A stretch of DNA of 11,571 nucleotides, from positions 1 through 11,571 of the forward strand of contig JALWYR010000232.1 in the NCBI GenBank assembly GCA_027003085.1, given 5' to 3'. The translations under genes were made by a program, and so were the position numbers. This DNA comes from Flavobacteriales bacterium. Its GTDB lineage: Bacteria > Bacteroidota > Bacteroidia > Flavobacteriales > Flavobacteriaceae. The notes below the pieces were generated by a model that was not told the origin of the DNA, did no database searches, and saw only the letters and a program-made list of their open reading frames with translations. Shown here one piece after another: positions 5,809 through 11,571 of this stretch (its first letter is position 1; each line of letters begins with the position of its first letter).

Positions 5809-6166
5809 GGGCATATTCCGCTTTTTTACTTTTTGGCGCATAGTGGAGCAAGCAAAATCCCCGTTTTGTAATAAAAAAACATCAAAGGCGGAATTTTCCA
5901 CCGGCAAGGCAGGATATTTCTGAAAGGCATGGGCCGGATCATTAGCTTACTTTTTGGAACATTATTATACACAGGGCCCGTTTTTATCCGGGCGAAAAAG
6001 ACTCCCGCCGAACTTTCGGCATTTTGGATGCACGCCTAAACAAATTCGCACGGTGTTACCTCCTTTCACGTTCGCTTGTGTTTCGGCATTATCGCGCAAA
6101 AATAAAATCGTCCCTTGCAATACTTTTGCCCCAAGTTCGTTATCTTTGACACAAATCCGGCGTTTT
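5809..6166. other. Intergenic region, no gene recognised
   Basis: 358 bases between the thioredoxin-like gene and the TPR gene. An open frame in the TPR gene's reading frame extends back to a TTG at 5954, but this extension has no signal peptide or known domain, and the secretory signal starts at the ATG at 6167. A weak hairpin GCCCG/CGGGC sits at 5976-5993 with an 8-base loop and no T-run after it. Two TAnnTTTG boxes occur near the right end (6121-6128 and 6141-6148). I see no RNA gene or riboswitch. Confidence 0.5.
6141..6148 (+). promoter_or_regulatory. Bacteroidota-type -7 box for the TPR/beta-barrel operon
   Basis: TATCTTTG, identical to the box before the thioredoxin-like gene, ends 18 bases before the ATG at 6167 and implies a leader of about a dozen bases. 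A second match, TACTTTTG at 6121-6128, lies 20 bases upstream and is an alternative. A TTG at 6115-6117 is 23 bases from the nearer box, a little long for a -33 element. Confidence 0.45.
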
Positions 6167-9100
6167 ATGAAAACCAAATTTTTAGGGCTTACCTTTCTGC
6201 TTATGGCCTGGTGGCTCAACCCTTTGCAAGCACAACAACTTCCCGACCATACCGGTTATGTCCGGGCCGTGGAACTATTCGAAAGCGGAAACCGGCCGCT
6301 GGCACGCGAGCGCTTCGAAAAACTCCGTAGCAATCCGGCCAATGCGTCCTTGCTTCCCGACATCGATTATTACCTGACGGTCATCCGGCTGGAAAACGAT
6401 GCCGACCCCACGGTCGCCATCGAAAACTATTTGGTGCGCTATCCTTCGTCGCCCTACCGTCAAAAACTCATGCTCCGCGCCGCCGATACCTATTTTGCCC
6501 AAGGCCAATTGCGAAGTGTGCGCGAAATTATCGACAATATGGCCGTGTATGACCTGAGCAAGCCCGAACGCCGGCGGGTGGATTTTTACCTGGCCTACAT
6601 CGCCCTGAAAGACAACGACCTGAAAAAAGCCAAGCGCTACTTCAAAAAACTGGAAGACGACCCCCAATACGGCAATCAGGCCAAATATTACCTGGGCTAT
6701 ATCGCCTACCTGAAAAACAATCCGGCCGAAGCAAGCCGCTACTTCCGTCAAGTGAGCGGCGACAAGCAATACGGCCGCAATATTCCCTACTACAACGCCG
6801 ATATGTATTACCGCACCGGCCAATTCCAAAAAGCCATCGACGAGGCGCTTAAAATCTACGACCACAGCCGCGGCAAACAACGGAATCAACTTGCCAAAAT
6901 CATCGGTTCGTCCTATTTTAACCTCCATCAATACGACAAGGCCATTCCCTACTTGAAGGCCTACAAGGGCCAAAAAGGACGTTTGTCCAACAAAGACCTT
7001 TACGAACTGGGTTATGCTTACTTTCAAGCCGGCCGTTGCGACCGGGCCGTGGAATACTTTAACAAAATCATCGGCAGCGAAAGCCCCTTGGCCCAAAACG
7101 CCTACTACCACCTGGCCAAATGCTACCTGAAAAACGACGAAAAAGCCAAAGCCCTCAACGCACTGAAAAAAGTGTCGGAAATGCCCTTTGACAAAGATTT
7201 ACAGGAAGATGCCCTGTATCAATACATCAAACTGGGCTACGAAATAGGCAACCCCTACGAACCCATCGGCGATGCCGTGGCACGCTACAAGGAAAAATAT
7301 CCCGCTTCGCCGCGCATCAAAGAACTGGACGAACTCCTGCTCAATTCCTACCTGAGCTCCCACCGCTTCGACAACGCCATAACGGCCATGCGACGTGCCG
7401 GCATGACTGCCCGGCCCGAATACCAAAAAGCCACTTTTTACCGCGGATTGGAACTGTTCAACGACGGCCAATACGAAGAAGCCCTGCGCATGTTCGACGA
7501 AAGTTTGCGCCACGGCAAAGACCTCAGCTACCGCAACAAAGCCCTGTTTTGGAAAGCCGAAACGCTTTTCCGGCTGGGCCGGCTCCAAGATGCCTTATTG
7601 GCCTACCGCCAATTTGAAGTGGACAACAACGACCCGGGTTCGTTCGAAGCCAAATTGCTGCCCTACAACCTGGGTTACGTTTATTTCAAACTGAAAAACT
7701 ACGACAAAGCCGCGGCTTATTTCGGACGCTTTGTTCGCCGTGCTACCGACGACCGGCTCCTCAAAGACGCCTACCTGCGTTTGGGCGACAGTTATTTTGC
7801 CGCCAAAAAATATTGGCCCGCCATGGAAGCCTACAACCAAGCCATCAAGCGCCGCGGCGCCGATGCCGATTATGCCTTTTACCAAAAGGCCGTAAGCTAT
7901 GGATTTGTGGCACGCGACAATCGCAAAATCGAAGAACTGAACAAGTTTTTGGAAAAATTTCCGAAATCGCCCCTGCGCGACGATGCGCTGTATCAATTGG
8001 GCTCCACCTACCTGAACACGCATCAACCCGAAAAGGCCCGTGCGGCCTTCGACCGGCTACTGAGCGAATATCCCCAAAGTCCTTACGCCGCCGTGGCCTT
8101 GCTCAAAGCCGGCTTGGCCATGTATAATAACAACCAAACCGAAAAGGCCAAGGATTACTTCAAACGCTTGATTCGCTCCCATCCGCAAACCGCCGAAGCC
8201 CACGAAGCGGCCCAATACCTGAAAAACATTTATATCGACCAAAACGATGCCGACGGCTATTTGGCATTTATCCGCAGTGTCAAAGATTTTCATGCCGAAA
8301 ACACCAACTTGGAAAAAGACATTTTCGATGCGGCCGAAGAAAAATATTTCTTCAAAAATTATCCCCGCGCCCGCGCCGCCTTGGAAACCTACTTAAAACG
8401 CTTCCCCGACGGCATCTATCGCGTCAAAGCCCATGCCTATTTGGCCAAAATCTACCAAAGCCAAGGCGAAACCGACAAGGCCTACCGGCATTATGCCTGG
8501 CTGGCCCGCGAAGGAAGCAACGCCTATGTGTCCGAAGCGCTACGCTACTTGATTGCCACCGATTTGAAGGCCAAGCGCTATGACAAAGCCGCCGGTTGGC
8601 TCCGCTTGCTGGAACAAAACGCCCAAACCGACGACGATCGCTACCTGGCCCAAACCAAGCTGATGTATATTTACGACCTGCAACAAAAGGCGGATTCGGC
8701 GGCCGGCTATGCGGCCAAGGTGTTGCAAAATCCCAAGGCCACCGTCAAGCAAAAACAAAAGGCCAAACTCCTCTTGGCCCGCCAAGCCGTGGCCCGGGGC
8801 GATACGGCACGCGCCGAACAGCTCTACAACGAATTGGCCGAAGAAGCCACAGGTAAAACCGCTGCCGAAGCGCTTTACTACAAAGCCCTTTTCCTGCATC
8901 GAAAAGGGCAATACGATGCCTCGAACAAAACCGTTGCCCGGCTGACCAAAAAATATCCGTCCTACAAACATCTGGGCGGCAAAGCCCTGATAGTGATGGC
9001 CCGGAATATGTATGCCAAAGGCGATGTGTTTAATGCAACTTACATACTGGAAAACCTGATCAAACGCTTCAAACAATATCCCGACATAACCGCCGAAAGC

Positions 9101-9175
9101 CAAAAACTGCTCGACCGCATACGAAGCGAACAAAGCCAAAAAAACAGTGATGTGCAACCGGAAAACCAACAATGA
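6167..9175 (+). CDS. Large secreted TPR-repeat protein (periplasmic/outer-membrane associated)
   Basis: From the ATG at 6167 the protein has 1002 residues. Residues 1-22 are a Sec signal peptide: Lys at 2 and 4, a hydrophobic core, and LQA before QQ at the likely cut. There is no lipobox cysteine, so it should be soluble in the periplasm or held by a partner. The rest, to about residue 985, is almost wholly helical tetratricopeptide-type repeats. Recurrent pieces such as YFNKIIG, LGYVYFKLKNYDKAAAYF and LGSTYLNTHQPEKARAAF occur at roughly 35-residue intervals, in the YbgF/BamD-like style of Tol-Pal and outer-membrane assembly factors. A charged Gln/Ser-rich tail ends the chain. No enzyme motif is seen. 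TPR arrays bind proteins, so a scaffold or adaptor role is likely. Its stop (TGA, 9173-9175) is one base before the ATG of the beta-barrel gene, strong evidence for a coupled pair. I recall similar ~1000-residue TPR proteins paired with a barrel across Bacteroidota, with no settled function. The longer form from a TTG at 5954 is rejected because it would bury the signal peptide. Confidence 0.88.
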   Translation: MKTKFLGLTFLLMAWWLNPLQAQQLPDHTGYVRAVELFESGNRPLARERFEKLRSNPANASLLPDIDYYLTVIRLENDADPTVAIENYLVRYPSSPYRQKLMLRAADTYFAQGQLRSVREIIDNMAVYDLSKPERRRVDFYLAYIALKDNDLKKAKRYFKKLEDDPQYGNQAKYYLGYIAYLKNNPAEASRYFRQVSGDKQYGRNIPYYNADMYYRTGQFQKAIDEALKIYDHSRGKQRNQLAKIIGSSYFNLHQYDKAIPYLKAYKGQKGRLSNKDLYELGYAYFQAGRCDRAVEYFNKIIGSESPLAQNAYYHLAKCYLKNDEKAKALNALKKVSEMPFDKDLQEDALYQYIKLGYEIGNPYEPIGDAVARYKEKYPASPRIKELDELLLNSYLSSHRFDNAITAMRRAGMTARPEYQKATFYRGLELFNDGQYEEALRMFDESLRHGKDLSYRNKALFWKAETLFRLGRLQDALLAYRQFEVDNNDPGSFEAKLLPYNLGYVYFKLKNYDKAAAYFGRFVRRATDDRLLKDAYLRLGDSYFAAKKYWPAMEAYNQAIKRRGADADYAFYQKAVSYGFVARDNRKIEELNKFLEKFPKSPLRDDALYQLGSTYLNTHQPEKARAAFDRLLSEYPQSPYAAVALLKAGLAMYNNNQTEKAKDYFKRLIRSHPQTAEAHEAAQYLKNIYIDQNDADGYLAFIRSVKDFHAENTNLEKDIFDAAEEKYFFKNYPRARAALETYLKRFPDGIYRVKAHAYLAKIYQSQGETDKAYRHYAWLAREGSNAYVSEALRYLIATDLKAKRYDKAAGWLRLLEQNAQTDDDRYLAQTKLMYIYDLQQKADSAAGYAAKVLQNPKATVKQKQKAKLLLARQAVARGDTARAEQLYNELAEEATGKTAAEALYYKALFLHRKGQYDASNKTVARLTKKYPSYKHLGGKALIVMARNMYAKGDVFNATYILENLIKRFKQYPDITAESQKLLDRIRSEQSQKNSDVQPENQQ

Positions 9176-9176
9176 A

Positions 9177-10772
9177 ATGAAGAAACTCATCCTCATAGCC
9201 GTCCTGCTTTGGGCGGGCGCCCTTTTTGCCCAAACCGACTCGGTGCAAACCCAAAAAGTAACCGTTACCCGCACCTACGAACCCCAAGTGCGCGATGCGG
9301 ACAAAATCAATGTAAACCCGCCTCAAACCGTAAGCGAAGACTTTCGTAAAATTCCCGTGGACTATCAACTGCGGCCGGTGGAAGCCGTTTCCACCTTCAA
9401 AGCCGAAAAGGGCGCCATGGCCCGCCCGCGCATCTCGCGCACCCTGGCCGAAAACCGCCCGGGCTATGCCCGTTTTTCGGTGGGTTGGCCCGGACAAGTC
9501 CGTTTGGCCGGCGGTTATGTGCACACCACCGGCAGCGACTGGCAAACGGGCGGCGAACTGCGCTTTGCCTACCTGTCCGGCCGTGATTACGACGGCCCCG
9601 ACGCCATGATGAAATCCACTTTGGCCTTGCATCCGTTTGCCCAAAAAGACGGCGACCTGCTACGCATGAAATACCGGCTGGATTACGACATGCTGGCCTC
9701 ACAATTCCAGGTCTTGACAGGCAGCCCTACGGCCTTTGGCTATCATCGTATCAATCCCGCCGTGCAATTGGACTTTCACCGCACCGTTTTCAAAAACGTC
9801 GAAGCAGGTTACCGCTTCCTGAGCGGTTACACGCTGGGCGAACACCAATTCAAACTCGGGTGGGAAAACGTGTTCCCCATCGGCGGCTTCGCCGTGCATA
9901 CGCGTTGGGACATCGACGAACTTACCGGCCGGGCCGACACGGTTCGTTACAACAATTTCCAAGCCGGTTTCGCTCCTTCGTTGCAACTCGAAAAAGAAAA
10001 ATTGCTTTTTAAACTCGGGCTGAAACTCTACTACCAAAACCGCACCGACGTCAACGACCAAGTTTTGTTCTACCCCGACCTTTCGTTGGATTTCAGGATG
10101 ATCGACGAATACCTGACCGTTTACATCGGCTACTCGGGCGGATTGGAAACCCGTTCCTACGACCGGCTACTCCGGCAAACGCCCTACGTGAACACATCCA
10201 GGGACTTGCGGCCCACATCCACGGCCTACCGTGTGGCGGGCGGATTCAAAGGCGCCTTGTCGTCGCGTATGGCCTACACCTTGGAGCTGGGCGTGGAACG
10301 GCACAATGATTTTCCTTTCCTGGCCTCCGACACCACAGGCGGCAAGCAACGGTTCAGCCCGTTTTACGACAACCTGGACGATTATTACTTCAAGGTTTTG
10401 CTCTCGTATGTGCATCCCGGATTTTTCGAAACCAAAATCCGTTTCCTCTACGGCCAATACACGCCCGAAACCCTTTCGAAGGCTTTCAACATTCCCGACT
10501 ACTCGGTGGCTTGGCTATTGCGTTTCGATATCGGAAAATTCGGCTGGGAGAGCGAATTGGCCTACGTGGGCCCGCGCTTTGATTTTGCCCTGAGTGCACC
10601 GGTCAAACTGCCCGAATATGTGGATACGCGGCTCAACCTGTCGTATCGGCTCGACAAACATTGGAAAATATTCCTTACGGGCAACGACCTGCTCAACCAA
10701 GCGCCCATGCACTACTTGAATTATCCCGGCCGCGGATTGGCCATTTCGGCGGGGGTGTTCTATGGTTTTTAA
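9177..10772 (+). CDS. Outer-membrane beta-barrel protein, partner of the TPR protein
   Basis: From the ATG at 9177 the protein has 531 residues. Residues 1-18 are a signal peptide (MKK, hydrophobic core, LFA before QTDSV). A conserved-looking periplasmic stretch follows: VTRTYEPQVRDADKINVNP at about 29-47, then PVDYQLRPVEAVSTF. It resembles the N-terminus of a Bacteroidota outer-membrane family often labelled TonB-dependent receptor-like, but there is no recognisable TonB box or plug domain. From about residue 95 to the end the chain alternates polar and hydrophobic residues in amphipathic strands with many aromatic girdle residues, and it ends AISAGVFYGF. A terminal Phe is the usual signal for BAM-dependent barrel insertion. 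The chain ends with the barrel, without a T9SS sorting domain. It is translationally linked to the TPR gene one base upstream. Substrate and function are unknown: channel, envelope-assembly partner or anchor for the TPR protein are all possible. An in-frame upstream ATG at 9147 overlaps the TPR gene and lacks the positively charged signal-peptide start, so 9177 is preferred. Confidence 0.85.
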   Translation: MKKLILIAVLLWAGALFAQTDSVQTQKVTVTRTYEPQVRDADKINVNPPQTVSEDFRKIPVDYQLRPVEAVSTFKAEKGAMARPRISRTLAENRPGYARFSVGWPGQVRLAGGYVHTTGSDWQTGGELRFAYLSGRDYDGPDAMMKSTLALHPFAQKDGDLLRMKYRLDYDMLASQFQVLTGSPTAFGYHRINPAVQLDFHRTVFKNVEAGYRFLSGYTLGEHQFKLGWENVFPIGGFAVHTRWDIDELTGRADTVRYNNFQAGFAPSLQLEKEKLLFKLGLKLYYQNRTDVNDQVLFYPDLSLDFRMIDEYLTVYIGYSGGLETRSYDRLLRQTPYVNTSRDLRPTSTAYRVAGGFKGALSSRMAYTLELGVERHNDFPFLASDTTGGKQRFSPFYDNLDDYYFKVLLSYVHPGFFETKIRFLYGQYTPETLSKAFNIPDYSVAWLLRFDIGKFGWESELAYVGPRFDFALSAPVKLPEYVDTRLNLSYRLDKHWKIFLTGNDLLNQAPMHYLNYPGRGLAISAGVFYGF

Positions 10773-10784
10773 TCGGGCCGCTCC

Positions 10785-10802
10785 AAAGCCCTCCGGGCTT
10801 TT
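10785..10802 (+). terminator. Probable intrinsic terminator of the TPR/barrel operon
   Basis: AAAGCCC-TCC-GGGCTTT is a perfect 7-base stem with a 3-base loop, 12 bases after the barrel gene's stop, and runs into TTTT (10799-10802). The U-tract is short, so termination may be partial. The motif is also the left rim of the GC-rich island that follows. Confidence 0.5.
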
Positions 10803-10827
10803 ACGCGGGCTCCACAAGCCTGCGGGG

Positions 10828-10860
10828 CGCCGGCGGCGGAATGAAATTCCGCTGCCGGCG
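10828..10860. repeat. Strong hairpin, 15-base stem with 3-base loop
   Basis: Bases 10828-10842 pair with 10846-10860 around the loop GAA, 15 pairs with a single G-T mismatch (wobble in RNA). The stem is nearly all G and C in its lower half. No T-run follows, so it is not a classical terminator, but in a read-through transcript it would be a very stable 3' structure. Confidence 0.65.
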
Positions 10861-10951
10861 GCGCAAAAATTATTCCGGCGAATAGGTTTAAATCCGAAAT
10901 ATAAGGTAAAGCCGGATCAACCGGAAAATTCCGCTTTTTTTGCGCCGCCGG
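10855..10951. repeat. 15-base inverted repeat around an A/T-rich insert
   Basis: CCGGCGGCGCAAAAA (10855-10869) and its exact reverse complement (10937-10951) enclose 67 bases of A/T-richer sequence. The left arm overlaps the 10828-10860 hairpin, so the two structures would compete. The layout is that of a tiny inverted-repeat-bounded insertion, but no flanking direct duplication is obvious and no gene is inside. Confidence 0.55.
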
Positions 10952-11409
10952 CCCCGTGCTTACGCACGGCGCCGGCGCCCCTTGTCTTGCTTCGCGGGCT
11001 ACGAAGCCCTTTGGCGCCTTCGCTACGCTCCGGCACCGCCGGTCTTCTCGCCTGCTCGGGAAACCGGCGCTTTCGAAGGCCAATGCATTGGCCGCGCTTG
11101 TTTTCCCTCGCTGCTCCACAAGCCTTCGGCTTCCGCTGACCCTGGCGAAGGCCGCGCCTTGTCTTGTTTCGCGGCTTCGCAAGCCCTGGCGGTCTCGCTT
11201 CGCAGCTCCGGGAGCCGGCACGCCTGGCCTGCGGCCCGGCGTTTGTCTCCCTTCGCGTGCTTCGGAGCCGCTTTGCGTCTCCTTGCTTGTCGCCGGGCCG
11301 GACACAGCCGTCCCGGCTTTTGCCGGCGAGCCGCCTGCGCCGTCTCGCCTTGGCCCCGCGGAGCCCTGCCGCCTCGCCCGGACCTTCGCCTCGCTCGGCG
11401 GCGGTCTCC

Positions 11410-11571
11410 GCGGGAATTCTTTTTGTCATTCCCGCAAAATCGTGAACCCGCTCCCCATATGTCATTCCCGCGAAAGCGGGAATCCGGGCGCTCCGGTTTG
11501 CCTCCCTTTGTCATTCCCGCAATGCGGTTTCGCCTTCAATGTTTACAATAGGAGAGAGGTGTCATTCCGAC
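11410..11571. repeat. REP-like GTCATTCCCGC palindrome cluster
   Basis: GTCATTCCCGC occurs at 11425-11435, 11461-11471 and 11510-11520, with a diverged GTCATTCCGAC at 11561-11571 cut by the window end. Starts are 36, 49 and 51 bases apart. The unit at 11464-11483 is complete: ATTCCCGC-GAAA-GCGGGAAT, a perfect 8-base stem with a GAAA loop. A reverse half-site GCGGGAAT at 11410-11417 pairs with ATTCCCGC at 11428-11435, bridging the border of the GC island. The unit at 11510 keeps only CCGC-AAT-GCGG. Such ATTCCCGC/GCGGGAAT hairpins are known as dispersed intergenic repeats (REP-like, dRS3-like) in many unrelated bacteria. They are usually moved by a RAYT-type enzyme encoded elsewhere; none is in the window. 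Confidence 0.75.

Larger units (their letters stand above)
10775..11415. repeat. GC-rich mosaic hairpin repeat island 2
   Basis: About 640 bases without a gene, GC-rich except for an A/T-rich insert near 10865-10940. It is homologous to island 1: 11113-11250 corresponds to 1962-2100, and 10990-11032 to 2246-2288, but the two blocks occur in the opposite order, so the islands are shuffled mosaics. The GTCT anchors at 11161 and 11245 are 84 bases apart, the same spacing as 2011 and 2095. Hairpin motifs include GGGCTACGAAGCCC (10996-11009), AAGCCTTCGGCTT (11120-11132), GGCTTCGCAAGCC (11173-11185), CCGTGCTTACGCACGG (10954-10969) and the palindrome GGCGCCGGCGCC (10968-10979). No transposase, target-site duplication or CRISPR-like regularity is evident. 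Open frames here encode low-complexity Arg/Ala/Ser/Pro chains on both strands and are not believed to be genes. Function unknown. Confidence 0.78.

Noticed and set aside
5954..6166. N-terminal extension of the TPR protein from a TTG at 5954
   Set aside because: It would bury a good signal peptide that begins at the ATG at 6167, and TAnnTTTG promoter boxes lie inside the extension.
9147..9176. Earlier in-frame ATG for the beta-barrel gene, overlapping the TPR gene
   Set aside because: The ATG at 9177 starts a classical MKK signal peptide and sits one base after the TPR stop. The extension adds ten polar residues of no use to secretion.
10762..11551. Overlapping open frames of 75-200 codons on both strands in GC island 2
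   Set aside because: Same reason: open in many frames at once, Arg/Ala-rich products without any domain, and the sequence is explained by the hairpin repeats.
11425..11571. Possible CRISPR array from repeated GTCATTCCCGC
   Set aside because: Repeats are short, palindromic, unevenly spaced (36, 49, 51 bases) and diverge from each other, and there is no cas gene. REP-like elements fit better.

Overview
The window looks like chromosomal DNA from a member of the Bacteroidota. Three things point there: promoter-like TAnnTTTG (-7) boxes just upstream of several genes, start codons without a recognisable Shine-Dalgarno sequence and with very short leaders, and gene families typical of the phylum (a one-polypeptide PlsC/GNAT lipid acyltransferase, a ~386-residue NtrC-like regulator, and a giant secreted TPR protein paired with a plug-less beta-barrel). 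The genus cannot be fixed from this sequence.

Layout, left to right. Bases 1-27 end in a GC palindrome. A single minus-strand gene (28-1827) encodes a fused acyltransferase of the aminoacyl-lipid (ornithine/glycine lipid) type. An intergenic stretch (1828-2459) follows. It holds the acyltransferase promoter, a GC-rich hairpin-packed repeat island (about 1961-2320), and then the control region of a plus-strand stress cluster: grpE (2460-3020), dnaJ (3073-4185) and a sigma-54 activator-type response regulator (4210-5370). A small thioredoxin-fold protein with a broken CxxC motif (5476-5808) follows behind its own promoter. After a 358-base gap comes a tightly coupled pair: a 1002-residue secreted TPR protein (6167-9175) and a 531-residue outer-membrane beta-barrel (9177-10772), one base apart. 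The last ~800 bases carry no gene. They hold a terminator-like hairpin, a second and longer GC-rich repeat island (about 10775-11415) homologous to the first, and a series of REP-like GTCATTCCCGC units up to the window end.

How the genes may work together. GrpE and DnaJ are the co-chaperones of DnaK (dnaK itself is not in the window). The region upstream of grpE contains a good sigma-54 -24/-12 promoter match (GG-N10-GC) preceded by an inverted repeat, and the third gene of the cluster encodes a sigma-54 activator. This suggests, but does not prove, a self-contained sigma-54 stress circuit. The DnaJ has kept only two of the usual four CxxCxGxG zinc motifs, and the activator has no C-terminal DNA-binding domain. 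The TPR/beta-barrel pair is probably a periplasm/outer-membrane module of unknown function.

Most worth a second look: the mosaic GC-rich repeat family at transcription-unit borders, the sigma-54 control signal in front of grpE, the half-zinc-finger DnaJ, and the TPR/barrel pair. I saw no tRNA, rRNA, CRISPR array, transposase or phage gene.
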